DNA of 64,000 nucleotides from NCBI GenBank assembly GCA_013368325.1, contig JAACJK010000220.1:992001-1056000 (forward strand). Reading direction: 5' to 3'. Origin of the DNA: Ephemerocybe angulata (lineage: Eukaryota; Basidiomycota; Agaricomycetes; Agaricales; Psathyrellaceae). The translations under genes and the position numbers were made by a program. Under the pieces are notes generated by a model. That model did not search any database and had not been told where the DNA came from. It worked only from the letters and a program-made list of their open reading frames with translations. Below, in pieces: positions 19,416 to 29,616 of the stretch (positions are counted from its first letter, which is position 1; the number at the start of each line of letters is the position of its first letter).

Positions 19416-21748
19416 TTACTAGTCATGACGCCCGCCGCTAGTTAATGGCTCATTGCTCAATGTGCCTGTCGTGTTCAATATTGGGGGCTCGATACTGGTG
19501 TGTGTAGGTGAAAATTAAAAAGGAAATTCCTTTCCAAAAAAGGAAAGAAGAAGAAAGGGAGGAAGGGAAAGAGGAGGGAAGAGAAGGGTATCCCAGGACT
19601 TTGAGATGAAACAGAAGACGGCACACCCCAGACAAGATAGAAACAGCCACAAATTCTATATTGGGACGAGTTTACCTGCTTTTGCCCTGAAGTAGACGGG
19701 AATCCCGGTGCTAATGCTATCACATCAACACGATTTGACCTGTCTTGCGTCTGGATGAGGAAAATCTGGTGGATTATTGCCGAATTCGTCTGGATACCCA
19801 ACGGATACCCGGCGCTGATTCCGTTAGGTCCGTCGGTCAGATATGCGCGCGCAGGATCAATGACTATCTAGTTTCGTTGTTGCATTACTAGTTCTATTCT
19901 ACAGGCAGTTGCCCTGTACATGGGAAAAACCATGTAGACAGTCTATAAGGTCTACATATCCTCATGACTACGCTCTAACTCCCACCTCCAAGCCTTCATG
20001 CCCCGGGTCAGTGCTCACCTCTGTTCGCACTGGCACGGAATCCGGCGGTTTGGCGTTGGTTTGGCGCCCTGTCAAAGTGTCTGTGAGTAAGCACCAAAGT
20101 GCAGCGGAATCACAAAACGAGCTGGGCTCACATTCTCTTTTGATTTGGGCCCAGTTTTTATATCACTGAAGCTGGTGAGAGGAACCGACTGAGGAAGGGT
20201 CAAGTTTGGAGTTGGTTTGAAGGCTCGTTGCACAAAGCATGCTGAGAAAGCCTTACTGAATATAGAAAGTCATGTGCTGATGGGAAATTCAAACTCAGTA
20301 TCTCGGTATCCGCTACATACATGGACAGCGAGCCATATTGGGCGCTCTACCTATGTAAACATGACAAATCAAACCTTTATCTGTTTCGAGAGTCGAGACC
20401 ATTGTACATATGAGAGCCTCGACGGTTATTAGTACTTGGCTGATGATGTCAACGAAATCCGCAAGCCTTTGAGCTTGCGGATTTCGTTGACGTTGATGCG
20501 AAGTGCGGAGAAAAGACACAAACGATGACAATCGTTTGCAACCAAACCAACCACACAAACACAAAGGCTGAGTTCGTTGGAAGAGAGCGGCGTGGCCGGA
20601 GGGTACAATTCTCGACGGTTACACACCACACAAAACCAACTCCAAGAAGAGACTACGCTCGTGAGAGGCGTAGGCAAGTCTATTTAACTAAGCGGACTGA
20701 GGAAGTAGTATGTCTCGACTCAGTAGGCAAAGCGTTCCAGTTTCCGTTTCACGAATCCTCAAAAGCCGACGCGGCGTAATGAAAGAGACACAAAGTACGA
20801 TTGAGAGAGAGAGATTAAATCTGAAGTATACAAGCTAGAGAAACTAAGTGCTACGCGATTTTACTTTTATAGTGTGACCCCCTTGGTCACAGTCACGCCG
20901 CCTACGATTTTCCTTCAATTTTCTAGGGTACTAAGTCGTGCGGTCGCGAGGCTTGAGTCGGTTGTTGCTTGGTTTCGCGCTAAGTTGGACGCGGCGCAGC
21001 ATGCCGAGGATGCCGCTCCGTTATTGATGACCCTGTTTTCCTTTTATAGTGACGCGGGCTTATCCCTCTCGCGCTTGGACTCTCCGTTGTGGAGCTCCCT
21101 TGCATTTCGAGGGACTCACCCCTGTTATTCCTGTTACCCTTTTTCCGTGTGTGGTCGGACAGCCTTGGGCTGACGAGACCGCCTCGCGTGAAACGTCTAA
21201 GTCTGAAGCCGCCCGTGCCGAGTTTTGGGTTTTGCCGACGCGGTCGGAAAACTCCGAGTGCCGCGAGTGCCGTTGCTCCTGCTGCCTGGTATCCCTGCGC
21301 TGCCTTGCCTTTCCTTGCTCGATTGAGCGGGGATCCTTTGTTTGAGAATTCAGACGGCCTGACTCGCTATCCGACTCGCCAGGTGTGGTACCCTTGGGTG
21401 GCGAGGAGGGGTTGTTGTTGCTGGCGCCCTAAGTGTTTCGCTCGCACCAGGACTCTAAGACCTTTCGTACACGACTTGTCAAACCGCTCAGTCACCCTGA
21501 GGCGGTTTCAGTACTAATCCGTCTTACTAGTGATCACCAGTGTCCCCTACTCAAGCGGCGTCTGAAGTGCTCCCTTTTGTCTCAATCCCAGGTTCTGATC
21601 TTGGAGGCCAATGTAAGCGGTGTAGTGCTTAGTGCTCGAGTCGGTGCTACGACCTTTACACATACGACCGTAAAACCGCGAAAATAGTCCACGGTCGTAT
21701 CAACGTCATCATACCAGATGTACGCTCATCGCTGCGTTCGAATTTCGG
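19416..21748. other. 2.3-kb gene-free right part of the TIR element
   Basis: No gene with splice or motif support. A perfect 19-bp hairpin lies at 20448-20491. Sequence around 20950-21700 is C/T-rich with open frames that resemble no family I recognise; it may be decayed cargo or subterminal DNA. Confidence 0.45.
20448..20491. repeat. Perfect 19-bp inverted repeat (hairpin)
   Basis: GTCAACGAAATCCGCAAGC, a 6-nt loop CTTTGA, then the exact complement. It would fold as a strong stem-loop in RNA or single-stranded DNA. Role unknown. Confidence 0.85.
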
Positions 21749-21948
21749 CTTTGGAGGTCCAAGAAAGCACTTAATTCGATGTATATACTCTACTGTTACA
21801 TGCCTGTGTAGTTACATTCCCTTAGCGAAGTCGAGAACTATCAGAATTCGCCCTCCAAGACGCAACTGCCAGACTCCATAAGCACTGCCACTAACAGATC
21901 CAGGTCGCGCGCGCGCGAAAATGATCCATGTCCTTCTCGAACACCGTA
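21749..21948 (-). repeat. Right TIR of the 14.8-kb element
   Basis: Inverted copy of 7104-7303, followed by the right TSD copy CTAGAC at 21949-21954. Confidence 0.9.
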
Positions 21949-21954
21949 CTAGAC

Positions 21955-22473
21955 CACCTGATCCTTCCGTATCAGACGGCTAACTAGCCGGGTAGTTGGG
22001 GCTCACCTACGCGGCTAACTGGCGGGGTTTATGCCTATTTTCCTATCGTATGGTTATCGGTCCAATATCGAGGCGAAATGTCTTCGTCGTTTCGCGTTTC
22101 CGCCCTCCAGACCCTCAGACCCTCCACGGCGGATGCCGAGATCGATTCGCACCCTTCCACGCGGCGGAGCGGGCCATGCCCAGGCCATCAACGGGCCTCG
22201 GCGTCGTCATCGCGGGTCAAAGCAACCTCGCTTCGCTCGTCGTCGTCGTCGTCGCCGCCGCTGTAGGTACAATTCAGAGCTTAATATAATGATTTCTACG
22301 TGTTTCTGAGAGGCGATTGAGGAAATGTTGCTCGTTATCAAATTTATCTAGTTTACGGCACTATCTAAGCTGACACGTGGGGTTATTGGATGGCTGCTGG
22401 GAACTTCATCGAGCGGCGCATGCATCAGTCCAAGCAACCATCCACAACCATCAATCGACCAACACCCACCACC
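21955..22473. other. Intergenic right of the TIR element
   Basis: No gene supported. A serine-rich frame starting at 22078 ends after 62 codons without visible splice continuation. Confidence 0.4.
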
Positions 22474-24065
22474 CTACTCCTCCTCGTCCGAAGATGGAAC
22501 AACCGACGCGCTTCTAGGAGGAAGTTGCTGCGCGACCGACTTCTTGGGCGCCTTCTTTGCTCGCTTTCGGGGAGGGGGCCCATCTTGTGCACTATCAGCT
22601 GCGTGCGCAACTTCAGGTGCGCCTTCAACAGTCTTCTTTACACCCTTATCCTTCCTCGTCTTTCTCTTTTTCTGAGGAGCAGCAGAGGCCTGCTCAGATG
22701 CAGCTGCATGCTGGGCATCTGTGAGCTTTACCCAACAGCATGCCCCGGACGCGAGGGCATCACGGAGCCTTTGGACCTGGGCGACGGCGTTGATGTTGTG
22801 TGGCGACACAAAATCAATCTTATCTGGCCAGCCTCGAAGTTTGACTTTCAGCTTGACCATGATCTGCGGTACGTAGTTGTCGCCGTACGCCATCATGAGG
22901 TTCTTGCGTTTCAAAAGACGATCTGAACACAATCAGAACGAATCAGGTATGTTTCTCTCCACTATCGAGCATAAACCACTTACTCAAGCCGTCAGATATC
23001 ATGCTCGTGCACTCCTTCTGCAGAATGCGGAGGGCAGAGCCTTTGGAGTTCGGGCCTGTTGGGTTGATAGTGGACCCAAGGTGACGTACGGTGAGTGCAC
23101 TGGTTAAGTCTACGTGAACAGTTCAAGTTGCTTACCTTCATGCCTTGCATCGTTCCAGCTCTGGTACTTCCGAATAAATTCGTTCACCGTCATGCCCAGT
23201 TGCTCAACGAAGAACATCGAAGAGTCGCCGGCGTCGACGAACGTGGGAGGTAGGGTATCGTTGACATGGTTTCGCGCGCCGACGAGAAAGAGGCTGGATC
23301 CCGTTCTTTCATGGAGGTTGGTCATCTACGACATTGGTGAGAAAATGCTTTCCTTCTCTCTATTATCGTGCAGAGGGAAAGCATTCTAACGTACCTCTGC
23401 ATGCAGACGACCAGTGGTAGCCTCGTAGTCAACGGCGGCAGCCCTGTGGTTCACTCTGGCTCCCTTTTTCTTGAGTTCCTTATGCTTTACCAGTTTCTCT
23501 ATTAACATTTTCTTCTCGTCCTCGTTCAAGTCGACCATGTCAGGGTCTTCCTTCATGCGACGTTGAATCTCCATAAGATTTTCTTTATTCCCCTCCTCGG
23601 AATCTGGTTCAAACTGGTGAGTTTTTGTAACAGATTGAGCAGAGACAGCGGCGACTGACCTTCATTAATCTCGTTTGCCAGGAAGTGCAACTTGGCATTG
23701 TGGAGGGTAGGAGCGCGCTCATTCTTGTAGACGGTCTGGGCCGTCGCCACACTGCGGACATAGTGGAGAGTCTTGCCGTGTTTCTTTGCCAGGTCCTGCA
23801 GCGCCAGAGCTTGGTTCTCTTTAAACACCTGCAAATCCTCCAACCAGCTATCCCTTGGCCCCTGCGTCTGTGCCGCCCTGGCTGCCGCCGTTATCTTTTC
23901 AGCGTCGGTGAGTTTCTTGTAGTTATTTCGTGGAGGAATAACCGGCTTCAGAGGGTTCCGTGCTGCCCAAGTAGAGATGTCGTCGTCTTGAAGGTCGGCG
24001 AGCTCGAGAGCAGTAGGTGCAAATCCACTAGGCTCCTGGTAGGATGTAGTGCTGACGTCCGCCAT
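22474..24065 (-). CDS. Unrecognised nuclear-type protein, 441 aa
   Basis: Five exons on the minus strand (24065-23660, 23603-23395, 23325-23136, 23055-22984, 22922-22474) join in phase to 442 codons including stop. Segments: a helical N-terminal third (LADLQDDDISTWAARNPLKP); charged helices with NHRAAAVDYEATTGRLHAE; a well-folded-looking middle part (GSSLFLVGARNHVNDTLPP, then FFVEQLGMTVNEFIRKYQSW); and a lysine-rich tail with NLS-like clusters (PQKKRKTRKDKGVKK, PPRKRAKKAPKK) before an acidic end. I do not recognise the family. The NLS clusters suggest a nuclear, perhaps DNA- or chromatin-bound protein. It is divergent from the gene at 24299, with 233 bp between the start codons. Confidence 0.75.
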
Positions 24066-24298
24066 TGATTCAGGAGTTGTGGGGAGGGTGTGGACGTTGG
24101 GTGACAGGGTGTTGGATGGAAGAGTGGATATTTTGCGGAGAGTAGTCTGGTGAGTTTAGCCTCGTCGTACACCAGAGAATAAAACAGTGAACTGACGCTC
24201 CTCAGTTCTAGTGATTCAGTTTCCGCTGTCGGCTGGTGCCGCGCGCGCCAGCCTCTTCATTTTTCACCCGGAAGTTCCCTCAAACCTGAACCACTCTC

Positions 24299-24826
24299 AT
24301 GTCGCACACCAACTCGCACCCCGCCTCAGAAGATCGAAAGGCCACCGAGCTCAGGCTGTGGCGCTTCAAGCAAGGTCGCTTCGAAAGCTGGGCTCGATTT
24401 GAAAGATGGAACAAGACTCTTGAGGAGTGGGACTCTGGCGACAGCGACGGTGAGGACGACGCCGAATTCCTTGCCCGCCACGATGCGGATATCCAAGCTC
24501 GTGCCCGTCAGGCTCGTCGATTCCCAGCCTACGTCGAAATCGATGACCTTCCCCCGCTGAATCAAGCCTGCAAGACTGAGCCTGGAGGAAGTTTGGCCGG
24601 CGTCCAGGGTGGAGCTCACCCGCAATCCAATGGTTTCAAACCAGCGGCAGCACAAGCGATCTCTGCTGGTACGTTCCTCTGGCTCTCCGCAATGCATCTC
24701 AGTATACTAACCCACACGTTCAAAGACTCCAAAGGATCCATCGGTCCAATCCCCGAGCACGAAGAACAGCATAGGTGTGCGATGAGGCTGTTGGAGGGCA
24801 TGAGTTTGGGGGTCCCTAGCAAATAG
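24299..24826 (+). CDS. Unrecognised small protein, 156 aa
   Basis: Two exons (24299-24668, 24726-24826) with a 57-nt phase-1 intron; stop TAG. The N-terminal half is charged and aromatic (LWRFKQGRFESWARFERW) followed by an acidic run (SGDSDGEDDAEF). No transmembrane or signal segment and no known domain. It shares a short bidirectional promoter region with the 441-aa gene on the other strand. Function not inferred. Confidence 0.6.
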   Translation: MSHTNSHPASEDRKATELRLWRFKQGRFESWARFERWNKTLEEWDSGDSDGEDDAEFLARHDADIQARARQARRFPAYVEIDDLPPLNQACKTEPGGSLAGVQGGAHPQSNGFKPAAAQAISAGTFLWLSAMHLSILTHTFKDSKGSIGPIPEHEEQHRCAMRLLEGMSLGVPSK

Positions 24827-25193
24827 CATCATGTAGTAGTGTGTAGGGATGTACAAATCGACGGTGACATAAAACACCACACCACTCCCTAGCATTGGCT
24901 GGCTTGTGTGAGATCGATGTAAGGCTTTGACGATGCGCACAAAATATTTAGTGTCCGGACTACACTGAACGTTACACCAATACGACCATAGCAGACTACT
25001 TTACGTTCTAGACATGGTTTAGTGGTTATGCTGCCAAGCTGGTACACGTTGCTCTTCTGTTCAATCCTCGTTGCTTGCCAATTTTTTTGCATGAGGATGT
25101 AGGCGTAGCTTCATTAATGACGTCTGAGATCTGAGCGTCGATCAAAATGTGAAAGGCTGGCTGATCAAATATATTTTTCTGTCCTGAACAACC
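24827..25193. other. Intergenic
   Basis: No feature recognised. Confidence 0.4.
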
Positions 25194-26291
25194 ATGGCTG
25201 CCCGCAAGGGTACCAGAGCCTCTACACACCAGAGCCTCTCAGAAGAGGCAGAACGCCTTGAGAAACGCCGCGAATCCAGCCGGAAATCTAGTCGCAAGTA
25301 TTACTACAAGTGAGTACCTTAAGCTAGCGGTGTTCTGGTACGGTGGTCTGTAGACTGAGCGTCGCTTCTAAAGGCTAAGCTTATATCTCTAACTTCTAGG
25401 AATATTACTGCATCCCGAGAAAAAGGTGCAGAGCGGGCAAGAAAGTCTCGGGCACAAAAGGCAGAAAGCCGCAGCCGGCTCAGTCTCGAAGAGAGGCGGG
25501 AGGCACATAGGCAGTCCAGCAGAAAGCACTACTACAAGTGAGTAGCGTACACTGAATAAATGTCAAATGCATTGTATTTATTATAACCTACACTTACCAG
25601 GGATTTAGCTGAATCTCGCCGAAAGGCTGCAGTCCGTGCTCGAAGATCTAGGGAGGCAAAGAAAATGTACGTTTACGCATGAACCCTAACAGTCAGCGCC
25701 TAAACGTTCGCATTATAGGCGCCAGTTCAATCAAGTGGCAATACACATGCCTATGTTACAGACACCTCCCCCCAACACTCGCAAGCGGACTTCCATACCA
25801 CCAGCTGCAAAGTGTGTATTGTCTAACCTAGCATTTGATTTAAAACTTATTAGCATATTTACAACTATAACAGCGACCTCGTCCATGCACCGGCCCTCTC
25901 TGTTTCTCCCCTTCCACCATCTTCTCCCCCGCCCTCGACTCCTCAATACCATTCTAGATTCCGGCATCTTGAAGAGATGTCTTCAGAGGATGAAAGCAAC
26001 CTCGAGTCAGAGCCCGACTCTCTACCTGGGCTCCCTCCCCCCTCACCTATGTTCTGGGAGCATCATGCAGTGAGATTGCCCCAGCTACCCCCTGGACCCA
26101 CACGCAAAGACGAGCGCCGCAGAATTTTACAAAGGCATAGTCACAACGAGAAGTCATTTCTCCAAGCCGTCTGGGCCGACGCAATGGCTGATGTCGATAG
26201 GTACGGGCGCGGAGGCTACGATACATTCTGGGACCGTGCGTACGAGAAGCATTTGAAGATAGCACGCTCCCTGGGTGGTACGTTTATGTAG
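25194..26291 (+). CDS. Basic repeat-containing protein, 276 aa, unrecognised
   Basis: Five exons (25194-25309, 25400-25537, 25601-25666, 25719-25811, 25874-26291), every junction in phase, giving 277 codons with stop. The first three exons encode copies of one basic unit: RRESSRKSSRKYYYKN, REAHRQSSRKHYYKD, then SRRKAAVRARRSREAKK. Both K-YYYK and HYYK fall exactly at exon ends with phase-2 introns, so the units look like exon duplications. The middle is proline-rich, the C-terminal third acidic and then helical (WADAMADVDRYGRGGYDTFWDRAYEKHL). The basic units resemble bZIP basic regions in composition, but no leucine zipper follows. DNA or RNA binding is a guess. Confidence 0.65.
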
Positions 26292-27099
26292 ATATATATC
26301 AAATATATATCTCCAGTACTGTCCAGTATAAAATAAACACTGTTCCTACAATGTCGTGGACTCTCTGCGTGTCATGAAGTGTCGCAACGCAGCGGCAGGG
26401 GCACGGGCACGGGCATGGGCCACCATTAGGCTGGAAACACTCCTGCACACCGAATGCACCGAGGCATATGAGTGGACTTACTTATACGAGAATATGCACG
26501 TTGGCATTGTACAAAAAACATACAGAATGATATTAATTTCACCTACCTAGATGCAGGATAGTAGTAGACAGGAAGTGCGTCAGAGATGGAGTGATGTCTG
26601 TAACAGAAATCAGTGACAACTTTTAATTGTGCTACCTTACTGCATACACCGCGCTCAAGCGCTCAAAAAATTGACGAAAGTTCCTCAATTTATGCGCTAG
26701 TATACACCTTTAGATAATTTAAGCAGGTAGACGGGATTTGAGGCCTTTGTGCGCAGTGAGTTGCAGGGTCAGGTACATATCAGTGACACAGAAATGTCAG
26801 TGACATTCTGATCCTGGTGCAGAAATCGCTAATTCCACCGCATTGGCGTTGTATCAGGACTATGTGGATACAGAGAGAGTATCCTAACTAGTATACTATC
26901 GAAATCCCATAAGTTTAAATTATATACAGCTTGTGCTAGTGCGAAGTATTATAATGTGCATCGTTGCAGGCTGCAGCGCGGCGCGCATCAAGTTCACGGC
27001 AAGACGTCCTCGGTCATGGAATCATGCTCCTCAATATTTTTGGTCAAGTTCTACAGAAACATATGTATATAACACAATCAAGAAATACTAATGGTACAT
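26292..27099. other. Intergenic, 3' of two convergent genes
   Basis: About 0.8 kb without supported features, between the 276-aa gene (+) and the C-terminal piece of the broken dioxygenase gene (-). Confidence 0.4.
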
Positions 27100-27251
27100 C
27101 TACTCCTCCAAGTCCTCGTCACTGTCTACATCTTCCTCGGTTTTCTCGACCTGCTCGAGTATCTCGTCCAGCGTGGGCCAGAGATTAAGGTCTCGCTCCC
27201 ATCGAGACTTCTTGCGCTCCATCATGTACTCATACTGCTCCGGGTCGTACG
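27100..27251 (-). pseudogene. C-terminal exon fragment of the TET/JBP-like dioxygenase gene
   Basis: The minus strand encodes about 50 codons ending in TAG (stop at 27100-27102): AYDPEQYEYMMERKKSRWER, then DLNLWPTLDEILEQV and an acidic tail. It continues in frame from the ...GYRTEEGLKA end of the main gene part at 56640-57065 once the insertion 27260-56639 and one 8-bp TSD copy are removed. The rest of the gene is 29 kb away at 56640-58331. Confidence 0.8.
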
Positions 27252-27674
27252 CCTTCAGCCAAGGGGTTGCAGAAAAAAAAATCTTGCACCAGAGGTCGAA
27301 ACTTTTGGTTAAGGATCCAGGAGGGGGGGTACCTACCTATCGTGGGAATCACCTACCGGATTTGGCAATTTTTCGTCATCATTTCGGACACTCATCTGCT
27401 CTTCGAGGTCCCATATGCCTCTACAAGCATAACCTTTATTAATAAATGCTTTTAGACTCTTTAATACACCTCTAGACACTTCCAAATCAATAGCTACATA
27501 CCTATATTAGCACTGAAAAAAGTGCGCGCACTGAGGTTTGAACCGAGGGTTGGGTGGACAGTGGTTAAAAAGGCTACCGGAGGTGGTATTCTGACTGCAC
27601 TACAATCTAATTTTCATTTCATGTGAAAAGGCTGACAAAACGGTGCCCAAAACCGCCAAAATTTCCTTTCTCGG

Positions 27675-29056
27675 TGATGCGCCTTCAGCGCGTCTACCCA
27701 CTAAAAATCGCGATTTACCTTAATAAATACGCGATTCCCACTGCATATCATCTATCAAAAGACCTGCACCAACATAAAGGGGAACGAGAGTCAGAGCCGA
27801 GCCCAGAGCTGCTGACTTAGCCTCTCTGACCTACGTGCGGGACTACGAGAAGTGGTGAGTAGCCTCAAGCGGGTAAGACCTACCTTCGCGAGACACTTGC
27901 TACTTTAAAGAGACACGCGCGGGACAACTATGGGATCGACTTGGCAAGTAACGGACATAGGCAGAGTAGTGCGTATCAATGGGAAGCCCCCTACCCATCC
28001 CTTCGTATCTCGCGAGAACACTCTCGCCACACCCAGAGTCGAGAGATCACCGTGGCATCAGTAATCGAGAGGGATTGCACCCGAGCCTCTGATAAGCGCC
28101 GGAGTATAGCTCCCGCGCGACTTGATCTTCACGAGAGGTGGCACGTCGAGAGGTCGATCACACCTCGAGATGTTCGCAATCAAACCACGTCTCGGGAAAG
28201 TTCTGGGATCGCCATCGGCTGAGGGGAAAACTCAGTACCGGCACCCGCGTGTAACACAGGGGAAGCGGAACCGGCACAACTTAAGCGCCCCATGATTCCC
28301 TTGCCCGGATATCGGATAGATCATCCGCGGCTCCACTCTATCAGAGGGGGACCACAATCAGAGATAAGAATAGGTCGTCCCACACGAGACGGGTGGCGCG
28401 GCGTGTACGAAGAAGTCGGTTGGTGGCAACGGCACAGTCTTGGGTATTTACCCGGGCGCTAATTGGCCTTGAGTTCAACCTCGAGAGGTCTTCCCTCCTA
28501 TCTCTATGTTTCACTTGGACTGTTTCGGAATGTATCGCGATCGCATGTGTTTTTCATCTGTTTGTCTTCGAGCTTGTTTGTAAATATTCGGCATGTACTT
28601 AAGTCTCGCGAGTAGTTTAGAGAAAATCAGTTACCCCCCAGTTTTCATCTTTCAAGTCTCTAAGTCAAAGTCCAAGTCTAGCCGTCGCGCTATCTGTCTG
28701 TCTGTCTGTCTGGTCGTCGTGCCAATTGTCTTTAAGTTTTCTGTTCCTTTCGCGAAGCTTTCGAGCCTAGTAAAAGCCCTCTCGTGGTAGCGACCTCGTC
28801 CTCCCGAGACCCCACCCTCTCATCGAGAACCTATATCACCCCGAAGCGCGGTCGAGTCTAGAACTCCCCTTCAAACTTGCTAGTTGCGAGTACCTTAGAG
28901 TCGACCTAGTCCTCTAGTCCAATACATTACTTTGCCCGCTCTACCCCGAGCGAGTTGCCCCTCAGCTACCCTAGTGTGGTTGTGTGTGTGTTGTGTGTTG
29001 TGTTTGTTGTTTTGGTTAGAGGCGTGTTTGGCTCTTAGCCCCGTAGCCGCACATCA
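27675..29056 (+). repeat. 5' LTR of element A
   Basis: 1382 bp. It includes a (TCTG)n run near 28695-28712 and a GT-rich stretch near 28977-29012. Open frames inside it are duplicated in the 3' LTR and are not taken as genes. Confidence 0.95.
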
Positions 29057-29058
29057 TC

Positions 29059-29078
29059 TGGAGCCCACCGCGAGGGGG
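29059..29078 (+). promoter_or_regulatory. Primer-binding site of element A
   Basis: TGGAGCCCACCGCGAGGGGG after the LTR and a TC spacer; it would pair with a tRNA ending ...GTGGGCTCCA. Shared with the TRIM at 17001-17020. Confidence 0.85.
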
Positions 29079-29616
29079 AGTCAGAATCGATCAAAGCTTC
29101 ATTCGTGATCAAGCTCTCGAGCGAGATCCGTTTGTCCGTTTCAGATAGTAAACGAGTTCTATCAACATAGCGTCGAGAAGACCTGTGCTTGATAAAGGAA
29201 AAGGAGTAGAGCGACCCAGGAAGAACCCAGTTCTCCCTAGTCAACCCGTTGGAACCCAACCGTCCGTTCGCGCGCGAACGAGAACAGCTGTTGCAGAAGC
29301 AGGAACAGAACTAGTTGCCTTTGATAACTATCCCAGACCAGGGACAAGTTTCCAAGCACCTACGAACGCGAAAGCGAGAAGCAGCAGAGTCGTACCACCG
29401 GCTGTACCTCCTACCAGAACCCGCCAAGTCGCCCCGTTCACGAGAGGAAAACCTCGAACTACCGCACTCGCGCTAGCCTCGAAATCCAATCGCGTAGAAC
29501 CCGCGCGCAATCCGAGACGAGAAAGTAGAGAAAGTTCGCAATCCACGAACTCCAGTCGCAGACGCCGTAGAAACCGCAGACATTCGAGTAGCAGTCAATT
29601 ATCAACGACTCCTATC

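Larger units (their letters stand above)
7104..21948 (+). mobile_element. 14.8-kb element with 200-bp TIRs and 6-bp TSD, multi-gene
   Basis: The ends are inverted repeats of 200 bp (7104-7303 and 21749-21948), differing by eye at only three positions, beginning TACGGTGTTCGAGAAGG. The element is flanked by direct repeats CTAGAC at 7098-7103 and 21949-21954, read as a 6-bp TSD. It contains three genes: an AT-hook/zinc/DDE-like protein with an embedded exonuclease (7718-13022, +), an integrase-core protein (13607-15227, -) and an alpha-kinase gene (16223-19415, +, broken by a TRIM). High TIR identity suggests recent movement. A 6-bp TSD plus an integrase-type protein recalls Polinton/Maverick and Ginger-like elements, but no DNA polymerase B, ATPase or capsid gene is seen and the ends are not AG..CT. 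I do not assign a superfamily. Confidence 0.85.

Noticed and set aside
7104..21948. Classifying the TIR element as a Polinton/Maverick
   Set aside because: Size, TSD length and integrase fit, but polymerase B, packaging ATPase, protease and capsid genes are missing and the ends are not AG..CT.
22078..22266. Serine-rich 62-codon ORF
   Set aside because: Short, compositionally simple, with no visible exons joining it.
28695..28712. (TCTG)n run as a regulatory or telomere-like repeat
   Set aside because: A simple microsatellite within the LTR, present in both LTR copies.
27675..29056. Small ORFs inside the element A LTRs (60-90 codons) as genes
   Set aside because: Duplicated exactly in both LTRs, with no family resemblance; part of LTR sequence.
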